DNA from: Morinoia aosen
Lineage: Eukaryota > Arthropoda > Malacostraca > Amphipoda > Talitridae
Assembly: GCA_030386875.1 (NCBI GenBank)
Contig: CM059579.1
Coordinates: 19,068,484-19,132,483, forward strand
Reading direction: 5' to 3'
Length of the DNA: 64,000 nt
Part shown: positions 48,150 to 59,569 of the stretch, one piece after another
Layout: every line of letters begins with the position of its first letter
How positions within the stretch are numbered: position 1 is the stretch's first letter
Made by a program: the position numbers and the translations under genes
Notes under the pieces: generated by a model
What the model saw: only the letters and a program-made list of their open reading frames with translations
Database searches by the model: none
What the model was told of the DNA's origin: nothing

Positions 48150-48176
48150 TGTCTTGAATTTACCTTTGCAAACCAC
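48071..48176. repeat. Direct duplication, 80-bp period, at the LINE 3' side
   Basis: TGTCTTGAATTTACCTTTGC plus the next six bases occurs at 48,071 and again at 48,151. The sequence between contains GATCTTTAC/GCGATCATTACC words. The second copy overlaps the end of the LINE coding remnant. Confidence 0.9.
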
Positions 48177-48563
48177 CTTGGCTGCAATATTCATGCATTT
48201 TTGCAGCTCTCCTTGAAGAAATTGAGGTATGTCTCCTCAGACTGGATTGCAATATTCAAGACTTGACGTCACCAAAGATTGAACGGTTAAAAATGTAGTT
48301 TTTTGTCCAGCGCATTTTCTATGTTAAGAAAAATAATTAGGAATTGTTTAATTCTGTTGGACGTTGGAGCGAACAAAATGAGATAATTTTTCATCTATTC
48401 TTATTGCCTAATTTTATTATTTTTGACAGTTATGGTCAGATTTGGTAATTGTGAAATTGCTTCTTTGAATTCAAAAGTAATGTATTGTGTTTTTTTCTAG
48501 CGTTTATCTTGAGACCATTTTGGTCGTACCATGATTTCAGGCTATTTAAGAGACTTTCAGCTT
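48150..48563 (-). pseudogene. CR1/Jockey-group LINE reverse transcriptase, C-terminal fragment
   Basis: The - strand reads AESLLNSLKSWYDQNGLKIN then ARK, shifts frame to TQYITFEFKEAISQLPNLTI, and later reads VTSSLEYCNPV, stop, GDIPQFLQGELQKC and MNIAAKVVCKG. These match the region after the YxDD box of non-LTR reverse transcriptases (consensus LxxLxxWxxxNxLxINxxKTxxxxF, then LxSxLEYCxPVWG and LQxxQNxAARxV). The YxDD box itself is not visible upstream. At least one frameshift and several stops are present. Clade placement (CR1/L2/Jockey) is from motif style only. Confidence 0.7.
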
Positions 48564-49960
48564 ATATTAATGTCTTCGTGCAGTAATTCTCTCCTCGAGA
48601 AACCCAAAATTGCTCTGAATGAACGAAGACAATTTGTTTGCTATATATATATATACATGCAGATTATGTGAGATCCACAAGTATTTGATGGGTAACTTTC
48701 GAGCCTCTGTGTGTTTATTGCTAAATTCGACATTATTTTGTGAACGTCGCTTGTGTTTGACGCTTTCGAACACTTTGGAGCGTCCGAACAGCAGCAAGGG
48801 CGATACATATTTTTGGTTGATTACACCATATATTGCTCATTGATGTAAAGTCGTGAGTGCTGGTTTTCCGCCTATGGCCATATTGATTACGATCAAGTAA
48901 ATTTCATTCATCCGCGTAAGATGAAAGTTGATTTGCATATAATTACTTCCTTCAATATTTTGGACAAGACAGGTAAAAGCTTCGTATGCTTGTAGTATGA
49001 TGCTGCTTAATAATGTCCCTAATTTTAAGCGACGGTCTAATTCTTGAGTGGTTTCATAGATCGGAGAACATATGTGCTGCTTTTTATGTATCAATTATCA
49101 AATGAATCACTAGTGCTGTAACTGGGAACTATCTTCAACATATTAGGGGCTAATAATATCATGTGCGGCTGCTTCTGCGTTATCAGTGGATGTAAAATTT
49201 GTCGTAACTGTTAAATTGACGTCTCGTGGTGACAATGGCGCCTGCAAGTGAAGTAGGACACAGGATTACAGCTGAAAATTGCTTTTGATGGATATTAGAT
49301 ACTTCGTTTGAGATTTTTGCACCTTTTTCTGAAAAAGAATGTGTTGAAATCAGTGGCTTTAACAAAAAGGTTTTAAAATTATTTCTGCGGTGTGAATATT
49401 TATACCGGGCTATCTTATAAAGAATTTTATACGCTTGCTTTGGAATTCTTTGGCGTAAAAACTTTTTAAATGTTTGTTTGGCTCCATAATTTTCTTTCGA
49501 ATAATCTTTCCATGCCACTTACACCCGCTTTGTGGTGTACTATTTGATCTAATCTTTTGTGGCACACGAGTGAGTTATCTTCGCTCTGTTCAGCTCTTTA
49601 TTTGTTCTCTTTTCCAAATAGTGCATTACGGTTTATTTTTCTGCGTATTTAAGGCGTACAGACACACATTTAAAGCTGCTGAACATTTTTTATTGAAGAT
49701 TTATACTTATACATCAACATCATCAAGTTTCGTAATGGTGTAACATTTTCCGGGTTTGTTTAGTAGTTTTTAATGAAATAGTTCCGCTGAGGCGTGACTC
49801 TTCAAACGATAAGTCATTCAACCATATTTCCGTTTATAATTTGCAATAATAAGTTGGCATTCTATAAAGGGGTAACCACAAATGGGGGGCGGGGATATTT
49901 TGTATTGAGTAAAGCGGAAGGGTTATTTGTGATACCTATATATAACTAGAATTTCTTCTA
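48564..49960. other. Unassigned AT-rich stretch
   Basis: Possibly holds further decayed LINE sequence on the - strand; a 111-codon frame at 49,183-49,518 is polar and basic but not recognisable. A short TA run lies near 48,645. Confidence 0.4.
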
Positions 49961-50360
49961 TTCCGGGTGTTTGAAAATCAGGGGTCCAAACTTTGGCAGT
50001 ACATAGATATGAAAGACCCATGAAGCGACTTTTTCATGAAAAAAAATAAAAATCCTAACATCTTCCAGGTACCGCCTCTCAAAACTGAGTACGGTCTATC
50101 TAACAGTGTTGAGGGCAGTTCTTTGAGTCGTAGGTGATAGAAGTTCATTTGTTGACATGACTCTATAATGGAATAGAAAGTACAATTGGAGTTCATTAAT
50201 TCCGCCCGCTTCGTCGATGCAGATCTGGTGTCCTCACTGAAGCTATTCCAGGAAACGGTGAATGAGTCTCACAACGTCAACCAGCCATCCAACAAGATCC
50301 ATTTCTGTCTCCACGAGGGTGTCATGAATTAAACTTTTCATGTGGACGACCCAGACGGCA
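49961..50360 (-). pseudogene. Mariner-like transposase, C-terminal fragment with a possible terminus
   Basis: The - strand from 50,359 reads HMKSLIHDTLVETEMDLVGW, LVDVVRLIHRFLE, then GHQICIDEAGGINELQL. This matches the insect mariner-like C-terminus (consensus WGHLKxLVYxTPVETEEDLVxRI, then CIxxxGGHFEHLL). Stops interrupt it. About 200 bp further on, at 49,961, TTCCGGGTGTTTGAAAATCA follows a TA dinucleotide. This looks like the terminal repeat and TA target site of the same element, though the partner terminus is not seen. It belongs to the same broad family as 233-425 and 24,662-24,840. Confidence 0.6.
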
Positions 50361-50829
50361 GATAACCGTTAAAGTAAACAAATGTTACTCAAGTTGCGGT
50401 TTTAGGCTGATACAAAGGGCGGGATATTTTCCTAGAGGTCTATAACCTTAACGATACAAAATTTCGAAAACGATGAGTGTGGGCATTTTTACAAAGTTGT
50501 TCTTTTCGGCTTATCTATTGTTAAAGTTTGTTTCATTAATTTTCAAATATTCTGTACATAGTCGAAGGTAGATTTTGACATTACTGACCAAATTTTACGC
50601 ACAGCATATGTATTTTTTCTTTTTCATGTCACTCATGAGATCTGGTCGACCCTAGTTTATGTATTTTAAAATACTGGTTAACTTTCTACCTAGTAGTGAT
50701 TAAGACAATTTTTGAGCGCGTTTATGGAGTTAGCAAAACCAGTATTTACTAGCAACTAGTTTCATGTTCTGATGGTTTAATCGGAGAAGAAAATAGACGT
50801 CGTGAAATTTGTGTTGATTATTTTGGCCA

Positions 50830-51000
50830 TTATTTCTAGTACAGGCCGTATCCTCAGTACCGAATGCTCTTGTGGGGTTTTGAAGCCCTTCATCGTTACA
50901 GCCATCAAGATGGTCTTATTTGTAGTTCTCGATTAGTTGACCTCTCAGCCTTCTTTGTCTCAGGGAAGAGAGATCGAGGCGTTGAAGACGCCGTTCGTTG
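50830..51000 (-). pseudogene. LINE reverse transcriptase, extreme C-terminal fragment
   Basis: The - strand from 51,000 reads NERRLQRLDLSSLRQRRLRG, QLIENYK, stop. It matches the thumb/C-terminal motif of CR1/Jockey/RTE-type LINEs (consensus YEERLxxLxLxSLxxRRxRGDLIxxYKI). Sequence down to about 50,830 may be the remaining tail but is not diagnostic. It lies upstream, on the same strand, of the other LINE piece at 48.15-48.56 kb but covers a later part of the protein, so it is a separate copy. Confidence 0.55.
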
Positions 51001-51924
51001 GTGAGATTACGGAGTTCTGGAATCCCTTAGATAATATGATATCACCGTCATGTTGCGTGCTTCGAGTGTTCTGAAGAATTATGGCTTATTGGTTGCAGAG
51101 GATCGCCACAGGGACAAAACTGACGATCTTCCTCTTGAAACTGGTTAAAGATGTTAAAGTATACGGGATGGCTTTCTCCGCATAACTTCACATGCGAGCT
51201 CGTTTGAAGTCTTAGCACGTAAACAGCACGGAAAATTTAAGATCAACCGACTGAAAATATTGATGTGCATTGTTCGCCCCGTTTATATTACTCCAAATAG
51301 TTAGCACTATATTTTATTCTCAGGGTGGCTTCATCTTAGTTAACAGCATAATTCTGATAATAAGTGAGTGCTAACTTCAACCTATAAACCTATCGCCGAG
51401 TTTAAATATCTCTCTGTTTAACTGTCATGCCAAAACGGTATTCATATTGTTGTGAATTATCTACCAAAATCGGTGTCTGGTAATAAATTATCAACATATT
51501 ATAATGATGCATAAAAATGACTAGAAATATTTTTATGTTTGCATTTTTCCAGTATACATACGACCTAGGTAAAAACTTTGGCAAAAAAACACCTTCATTC
51601 GTTATATCACCTTAGCTCAGTATCGCATTGAAAAAAAAAAAAGAAATAGGAGGAAACAATTAACGACGGGAACGCTGGCTGCGTTGTTCCGCAGGTTGCG
51701 ATTATACTGTACATTTCAAAGTTTTCAAAGTAAAACTAAGTAATCAGAGAAAAAAATACTTATTGAAATTCATTATCGACTGACCGGAGGCATGGTTGTT
51801 TCTTAGTATGATCAGTCAAAGTTTCCTCTATATATGTCTGTGTAAATAGGGAATGAGTATTCAAATTAAGGTTTAATTCAGAGTATGTGTAGCAAATAGT
51901 TGCAATTACACAATAAAGTTTGTT
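51001..51924. other. Unassigned AT-rich stretch
   Basis: May contain more decayed LINE sequence near 51,001-51,170. A poly-A run (51,630-51,641) is present. No gene supported. Confidence 0.4.
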
Positions 51925-52830
51925 GAACAACTTCATTATTTTTCCACGTGATGCGTTGAGGAATTTGATTACAACAAAAAGAACCGTGTTCCTGGAATGA
52001 GCCAATTTCTTTACAGCGGCACGTGGGCTTACCCTCACTGCAGTATAAATAGTTTTCCATGAGACGTTTGTATTTGAAAATTTATCTCCATAAACATTCC
52101 GTTTAATGATGACCTCAAAGTTATGATTGGGCTTAAACCGGGGAAGTTGGCCTCCAAAACTCTAAATTTTCCCTCTGAATATCCAAACGTACTACGAATA
52201 TTATGACGGAGCCTATAGAAAGGAAGGGAGCGTTTCATGTTTAAAAACAAAGCTACTTAGTAGCGAAAGAGACACGTCATCTGACCAAAACACGAAATGT
52301 TCTCTAAGAGGATTGCAATAGGCAGCAAATGTCACCTTAACTGCTCGGACAGGACCTACAAGTCTATCCTCCTTGATGCCTGCTCATATCATAACTCCAC
52401 CACCTTGCTGTTGAGGCTGTCAACGGAAATCATGTTTGTTCCCAAAATATTTTTACCCATTTGCTCACACTTCAGACCCATCAATGGTTGCTTCTACTCA
52501 ACAGTATAAAGAGCGGGACTTGTATCTATCTCCAAGTATTTTCCTTCCCATTCCATGTTCAAACTTTGGTGTTCTTCTGAAAATGAGATATTTTCAGATA
52601 AACGCCAACAGAAACTATCGTGCCAAGATCGGCGTACCTTATGAATATTGGTACGTCAAGATAACTAGCTGCGGTTGAAATGGACTTGTTTGATTTACCA
52701 GTTTTCTAAGAAGCTGGCGACCAACAACCCTAAAATTCCTGTTAGAGTCAGCTTTGGAAATTCCAGCATCTGATCTTCTTTCTCTTGGTGATGGGTCCTC
52801 CTGGAATTTTTCAGTGTTGACATGATGACA
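51925..52830 (-). pseudogene. Tc1-like transposase, catalytic domain, decayed
   Basis: The - strand reads NRNFRVVGRQLL near 52,760, then QQQGGGVMI, stop, AGIKEDRLVGPVRAVKVTFA and AYCNPLREHF (52,297-52,411). It continues with DDVSLSLL, a degraded block where DNAPSH is expected (ETLPSF), FGYSEGKFRVLE, and KRNVYGDKF, and ends with LFVVIKFLNASRGK at about 51,930. This is a Tc1-like lineage (consensus GGGVMVWAGI, DRLVGPV, SPDLNPIENLWS, KRxVY). The second catalytic Asp is lost (E in ETLPSF). Stops and frame changes occur throughout. A 77-codon frame at 52,695-52,928 may include the N-terminus (MGHRKIKPT). Different family from the copies at 25.2 and 28.9 kb. Confidence 0.8.
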
Positions 52831-53561
52831 TATTGTATTTCATGGACAACGATATGAAGAAAGGTAACCTCTGTGGGCTTCTTATCATTATTTTTTTTCA
52901 ACGTCGGTTTGATTTTTCGATGCCCCATGTTTGATGTATGTATAAAAACCTATTAACACCAATCACTCAAAAAAAAAAAAAACCGGATGACCGCGAGTAA
53001 CGATGAGCAGCGCTACGCAACAAAGCAAAACGATATTGTCATGATGTGAAAAAATCTCTGTAAGCACTTTTTAAACATTATAGATAGTTCAGAGATATTA
53101 TGGCTTGTCAGAGTGTGACCACCAAGTATTCACTCATTTAGCCAATTTTGAAGTATTATTTGAGCAGCATGACACGAATTTGCTCCCGGTGTTCATTAAT
53201 TTTAAGCAGCGGACAAGTCAATCGCATTTTTTATCAGTGGTTACAGGTATTTGTGACATGGGATAGTGTTTAGTACTCTCACGCAGCAGTCAGGCGTGAG
53301 CACCATGTGTGAGACACACCCATGCAGTAGCTACCGAAATCAGCCCCAACAGCGTTCATCACTGATAGCAGGCCATGTTGCCGTCCGTCAAATGAGTGTG
53401 CAGTTGCTTCGAAGAGAAAAAGAAAATCAAAGGACAGTGTAGCTTTAGGTGAAGGCATTTATTATGAAGGGTAGGTGGCGAGCAGCTTATTAGGACCCCG
53501 CCTGACAAGTATGGTCCTGTTAGAGGCCGCCGCGCAGCGCGTCTCTCTGCTCGCTTGAGGT
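52831..53561. other. Left flank of array E
   Basis: AT-rich to about 53,240, then GC-balanced. Contains a poly-A run near 52,970 and, at about 53,513-53,522, TGGTCCTGTT, identical to the start of the array E1 unit. No gene supported. Confidence 0.5.
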
Positions 53562-54079
53562 GTGTTGTGGTCCTGTTCTGTTGTGATCTTGTTCTCCTGT
53601 TGTGGTCCTGTTCTCCTGTTGTTGTGGTCCTGTTCTCCTGTTGTTGTGGTCCTGTTCTCCTGTTGTTGTGGTCCTGTTCTGTTGTGATCTTGTTCTCCTG
53701 TTGTGGTCCTGTTCTCCTGTTGTTGTGGTCCTGTTCTCCTGTTGTTATGGTCCTGTTCTCCTGTTGTTGTGGTCCTATTGTTGTGATCGTGTTCTCCTGT
53801 TGTGGTCCTGTTCTACTGTTGTTGTGATCCTGTTCTCCTGTTGCTGTGATCCTGTCCTCCTGTTGTGGTCCTGTTCTCCTGTTGTTGTGGTCCTTTTCTC
53901 CTGTTGTTGTGGTCCTGTTGTTGTGATCTTGTTCTCCTGTTGTGGTCCTGTTCTCCTGTTGTTGTGGTCCTGTTGTTGTGATCTTGTTCTGTTGTGGTCC
54001 TGTTTTCCTGTTGTTGTGGTCCTGTTCTCCTGTTGTTGTGGTCCTGTTCTCCTGTTGTGGTCCTGTTCTCCTGTTGTTG
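53562..54079. repeat. Array E1: 22-bp minisatellite, GGTCCTG subfamily
   Basis: Units GGTCCTGTTCTCCTG plus TTGTTGT, mixed with versions shortened by three or more bases. The + strand is nearly free of A except in GATC variants, so + frames stay open (90 and 174 codons, Cys/Leu/Val-rich). These frames have no independent coding support. Confidence 0.96.
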
Positions 54080-57000
54080 TGACCCAGTCCTCCTGCTGTT
54101 GTGACTCAGTCCTTTTGTTGTTGTGACCCAGTCCTCCTGTTGTTGTGAGTCAGTCCTCCTGTTGTTGTGACCCAGTCCCCCTGTTGTTCTGACCCAGTCC
54201 TCCTGTTGTTGTGACCCAGTCCTGCTGTTGTTGTGACCCAGTCCTCCTGTTGTTTTGAACCGCGGTCAGTCCTTTTGTTGTTGGGACCCAGTCCTCCTGT
54301 TGTTGTGACCCAGTCCTTTTGTTGTTGTGACCCAATCCTCCTGTTGTTGTGACCCAGTCCTCCTGTTGTTGTGATCCAGTCCTTTTGTTGTTGTGACCCA
54401 GTCCTCTTGTTGCTGTGACCCAGTCCTTTTGTTGTTGTGACCCAATCCTCCTGTTGTTGCGACCCAGTCCTCCTGTTGTTGTGATCCAGTCCTTTTGTTG
54501 TTGTGACCCAATCCTCCTGTTGTTGTGACCCAGTCCTCCTGTTGTTGTGATCCAGTCCTTTTGTTGTTGTGACCCAATCCTCCTGTTGTTGTGACCCAGT
54601 CCTCCTGTTGTTGTGATCCAGTCCTTTTGTTGTTGTGACCCAGTCCTCTTGTTGCTGTGACCCAGTCCTTTTGTTGTTGTGACCCAGTCCTCTTGTTGCT
54701 GTGACCCAGTCCTTTTGTTGTTGTGACCCAGTCCTCTTGTTGCTGTGACCCAGTCCTTTTGTTGTTGTGACCCAGTCCTCTTGTTGCTGTGACCCAGTCC
54801 TTTTGTTGTTGTGACCCAATCCTCCTGTTGTTGTGACCCAGTCCTTTTGTTGTTGTGACCCAGTCCTCTTGTTGCTGTGACCCAGTCCTTTTGTTGTTGT
54901 GACCCAATCCTCCTGTTGTTGTGACCCAGTCCTTTTGTTGTTGTGACCCAGTCCTCTTGTTGCTGTGACCCAGTCCTTTTGTTGTTGTGACCCAATCCTC
55001 CTGTTGTTGTGACCCAGTCCTTTTGTTGTTGTGACCCAGTCCTCTTGTTGCTGTGACCCAGTCCTTTTGTTGTTGTGACCCAATCCTCCTGTTGTTGTGA
55101 CCCAGTCCTTTTGTTGTTGTGACCCAGTCCTCTTGTTGCTGTGACCCAGTCCTTTTGTTGTTGTGACCCAATCCTCCTGTTGTTGTGACCCAGTCCTTTT
55201 GTTGTTGTGACCCAGTCCTCTTGTTGCTGTGACCCAGTCCTTTTGTTGTTGTGACCGAGTCCTGCTGTTGTTGTGACCCAGTCCTTTTGTTGTTGTGACC
55301 CAATCCTCCTGTTGTTGTGACCCAGTCCTTTTGTTGTTGTGACCGAGTCCTGCTGTTGTTGTGACCGAGTCCTGCTGTTGTTGTGATCCAGTCCTTTTGT
55401 TGTTGTGACCGAGTCCTGCTGTTGTTGTGACCCAGTCCTTTTGTTGTTGTGACCGAGTCCTGCTGTTGTTGTGACCGAGTCCTGCTGTTGTTGTGACCCA
55501 GTCCTCCTGTTGTTGTGATCCAGTCCTTTTGTTGTTGTGACCCAGTCCTCTTGTTGCTGTGACCCAGTCCTGCTGTTGTTGTGACCGAGTCCTGCTGTTG
55601 TTGTGACCCAGTCCTCCTGTTGTTGTGATCCAGTCCTTTTGTTGTTGTGACCCAGTCCTGCTGTTGTTGTGACCCAGTCCTCCTGTTGTTGTGATCCAGT
55701 CCTTTTGTTGTTGTGACCGAGTCCTGCTGTTGTTGTGACCCAGTCCTTTTGTTGTTGTGACCCAGTCCTCTTGTTGCTGTGACCCAGTCCTTTTGTTGTT
55801 GTGACCCAGTCCTCTTGTTGCTGTGACCCAGTCCTTTTGTTGTTGTGACCCAATCCTCCTGTTGTTGTGACCCAGTCCTTTTGTTGTTGTGACCCAGTCC
55901 TCTTGTTGCTGTGACCCAGTCCTTTTGTTGTTGTGACCCAATCCTCCTGTTGTTGTGACCCAGTCCTTTTGTTGTTGTGACCGAGTCCTGCTGTTGTTGT
56001 GACCGAGTCCTGCTGTTGTTGTGACCCAGTCCTCCTGTTGTTGTGATCCAGTCCTTTTGTTGTTGTGACCCAGTCCTGCTGTTGTTGTGACCCAGTCCTC
56101 CTGTTGTTGTGATCCAGTCCTTTTGTTGTTGTGACCGAGTCCTGCTGTTGTTGTGACCCAGTCCTCCTGTTGTTGTGATCCAGTCCTTTTGTTGTTGTGA
56201 CCCAGTCCTCTTGTTGCTGTGACCCAGTCCTTTTGTTGTTGTGACCCAATCCTCCTGTTGTTGTGACCCAGTCCTTTTGTTGTTGTGACCGAGTCCTGCT
56301 GTTGTTGTGACCGAGTCCTGCTGTTGTTGTGACCCAGTCCTCCTGTTGTTGTGATCCAGTCCTTTTGTTGTTGTGACCCAGTCCTCTTGTTGCTGTGACC
56401 CAGTCCTTTTGTTGTTGTGACCCAGTCCTCCTGTTGTTGTGACCCAGTCCTCCTGTTGTTGTGACCCAGTCCTGCTGTTGTTGTGACCGAGTCCTGCTGT
56501 TGTTGTGACCCAGTCCTCCTGTTGTTGTGATCCAGTCCTTTTGTTGTTGTGACCCAGTCCTCTTGTTGCTGTGACCCAGTCCTTTTGTTGTTGTGACCCA
56601 GTCCTCCTGTTGTTGTGACCCAGTCCTCCTGTTGTTGTGACCCAGTCCTCCTGTTGTTGTGACCCAGTCCTGCTGTTGTTGTGACCCAGTCCTCCTGTTG
56701 TTGTGACCCAGTCCTCCTGTTGTTGTGACCCAGTCCTCCTGTTGTTGTGACCCAGTCCTCCTGTTGTTGTGACCCAGTCCTCCTGTTGTTGTGACCCAGT
56801 CCTCCTGTTGTTGTGACCCAGTCCTGCTGTTGTTGTGACCCAGTCCTTTTGTTGTTGTGACCCAGTCCTCTTGTTGCTGTGACCCAGTCCTTTTGTTGTT
56901 GTGACCCAGTCCTCCTGTTGTTGTGACCCAGTACTCCTGTTGTTGTGACCCAGTCCTCCTGTTATTGTGACCCAGACCTCCTGTTGTTGTGACCCAGTCC

Positions 57001-57790
57001 TTTTGTTGTTGTGACCCAGTCCTGCTGTTGTTGTGACCCAGTCCTGCTGTTGTTGTGACCCAGTCATCCTGTTGTTGTGACCCAGTCCTTTTGTTGTTGT
57101 GACCCAGTCCTCTTGTTGCTGTGACCCAGTCCTTTTGTTGTTGTGACCGAGTCCTGCTGTTGTTGTGACCCAGTCCTCCTGTTGTTGTGATCCAGTCCTT
57201 TTGTTGTTGTGACCTAGTCCTGCTGTTGTTGTGACCCAGTCCTGCTGTTGTTGTGACCCAGTCCTGCTGTTGTTGTGTCCCAGTCCTCCTGTTATTGTGA
57301 CCCAGACCTCCTGTTGTTGTGACCCAGTCCTTTTGTTGTTGTGACCCAGTCCTCCTGTTGTTGTGACCCAGTCCTGCTGTTGTTGTGACCCAGTCATCCT
57401 GTTGTTGTGACCCAGTCCTCCTATTGTTGTGACCCAGTCCTTTTGTTGTTGTGACCCAGTCCTGCTGTTGTTTTGACCCAGTCCTGCTGTTGTTGTGACC
57501 CAGTCCTGCTGTTGTTGTGACCCAGTCCTGCTGTTGTTGTGACCCAGTCCTGCTGTTGTTGTGACCCAGTCCTGCTGTTGTTGTGACCCAGTCCTGCTGT
57601 TGTTGTGACCCAGTCCTGCTGTTGTTGTGACCCAGTCCTGCTGTTGTTGTGACCCAGTCCTGCTGTTGTTGTGACCCAGTCCTGCTGTTGTACTGACCCA
57701 GTCCTGCTGTTGTTGTGACCCAGTCCTGCTGTTGTTGTGACCCAGTCCTGCTGTTGTTGTGACCCAGTCCTGCTGTTGTTGTGACCCAGT
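54080..57790. repeat. Array E2: 22-bp minisatellite, GACCCAGTCC subfamily, about 169 units
   Basis: Units start GACCCAGTCC, then CCTG, TTTTG, TCTTG or TGCTG, then TTGTTGT. Between about 54,740 and 55,240 four unit types form an 88-bp higher-order repeat: GACCCAATCC recurs exactly 88 bp apart at 54,817, 54,905, 54,993, 55,081 and 55,169 (positions of CAAT). The last 330 bp are almost uniform GACCCAGTCCTGCTG units. The + strand hits TGA in TTGTGACCC once per 66 bp, while the - strand lacks stops and encodes a Gln/Thr/Gly-rich 22-residue cycle (GHNNKRTGSQQQ, DWVTTT). This explains the frames of up to 1,043 codons, which I do not call genes. Confidence 0.97.
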
Positions 57791-58102
57791 ACTTTTGATA
57801 CGACCTTCACATCAACTCAGTTCAATATTTGACTTGAAATAAAATTTGGCATTTATCACGCTGAGTTATGAGAAATTTCAATATTCTCGATTAATTTTTA
57901 CACGTACAATAGAATTATTCAGCAAGTTTCATCAACAATGTATTCTCCAATTGTGTCAATAACCTGTCGTCAATTGACAAGGAACGTGACAACTCTACGA
58001 GGAACTCTACTTAGGTAAAATTTGTCCAATTTTGAGTTGGGGAATTTGTCCGCTAAAGTATTTACTGGTTCTTCATCCGTTACGTTTTACTATTCGAGGT
58101 AT
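57791..58102. other. AT-rich flank of array E
   Basis: Nothing recognised. Confidence 0.5.
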
Positions 58103-58179
58103 TTTATATGGGGCAAAAAAGTGGGAAATCATTCGGTGCCAGTTCTGAGAAAAGATAGATGGGATAATACAGTTCAGAT
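58103..58179. repeat. Dispersed repeat family R2, copy 1
   Basis: TTTATATGGGGCAAAAAAGT through CATTCGGTGCCAGTTCTGA and on to ATACAGTTCAGA. It aligns to 63,355-63,429 with only a handful of differences, same orientation. Family unknown. Confidence 0.9.
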
Positions 58180-59400
58180 GCCCTCTAAAGTTAATTTCTG
58201 GCTTGTTCTTGCCCCACGTTGAATAAATAGAGCAGTAAAAATAAGACGGCTTCGGTTGACAAGTGAGGACCGTTTTTCAACGGGTTGGCACGTGTTGCGA
58301 TACAGAGTAAGGGGTGGGTTTAGGACCCCCTTTCCATACGCTGAGGGAATTCCAACCCCCGTACACATTTTATGATATTGTCCTTCATGCTTGCGTACAC
58401 CTGTATACCAGACATGGAGAATAAAAGAATTTGAAAGATTAAGACACATTTATTTTTGAGATGAACACGTGGATAAACACACAAGGCATGGGAACGAAAT
58501 GATTTGAAATGGCACAGCGGCGTCAATGAAAAATACGTAAGTTTCTACCGCCACAATATTTAAACACGACATCATACAAATGTGCTGCTTACCGAGCCTT
58601 CAAGTTACAAATACTCCCTCGTTGACAACGATTCACGCATCCACAGTAACACAAATCATAATATTTGCGAGAGTAACACATCACGATTTAACCTGGAATT
58701 GTGACACGGTGTCGAACCATACAACGGGAAGTCGATCCTCGACTAAATAAACACAGGAAATCGATTGCCTATAAAATTAGATGAATCTTCGCGAAACTTT
58801 GAAAAGCACTTATCTGTGTGCTGATCTACATCTGAAATTGAACTTCTATCACCACCTAAAGAGCTCTCACAACTATAAAACACTCGCCCTTTTGATAATA
58901 AATGATTCACTGATGGACATTCACTGACGATGCTGTTGCTCACTGCTGATGTTCCACGTCGTAGCTTTAGGTTTGCTGCTGGTGTAGGCTGATGTCTTGC
59001 CCGCGCTGCAGCGATGCCTCTGCCGCTCCCTCATCGTGCCGCCGGCATTCCAACTCGAGTTCACAGCCGCCGTGGTGCCTGGAGTGTCTTAAGAGTTTCA
59101 ATGGTAAGCCACTTCACTGTAGATTTGCGCGTTGCTTTACGCATTGTGGGTGGACGAACTTAACTGTTTGCCATTTGCAATGTTGACGACTGCCGCTGAA
59201 GTTGATTGTGAGTTCGACCCCGATGCACAGATGTTGATTGCTCTTGGTTGAATCTCCGACGCGTTTATTCATGACGATCCCCGATGCGAGGCTGGTTTAC
59301 TTCGATTAGGCTTCCTTTGTAAGACGGTGCTCCAATGACTTCCGACGTCCAACGTTGTTTTATGTGCCTCGAATTATTAACTTTCAAGTTGCAGTTGGGT
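58180..59400. other. Unassigned stretch
   Basis: AT-rich to about 58,920, then GC-balanced. Short overlapping frames on both strands have no family motif. Confidence 0.4.
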
Positions 59401-59569
59401 ATAAGGCCAGCCGACGAGGCTGGCCTATTGTGTAGAACACCCTCAGACGTCTTGCGCAGTCTCTCACGTGTGTTCAAAAATTCCTCCCGAGGCTTCATCT
59501 CGCATCCTTATATGTGTTTCGCTTCCCTCTTTCGAGATCGTTCTCCTCGTTTCCATTCTACAGAGGCAG

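Noticed and set aside
54266-57397. 1,043-codon Gln/Thr-rich open frame on - in array E
   Set aside because: Periodic translation of a 22-bp unit with equivalent frames; no flanking coding sequence.
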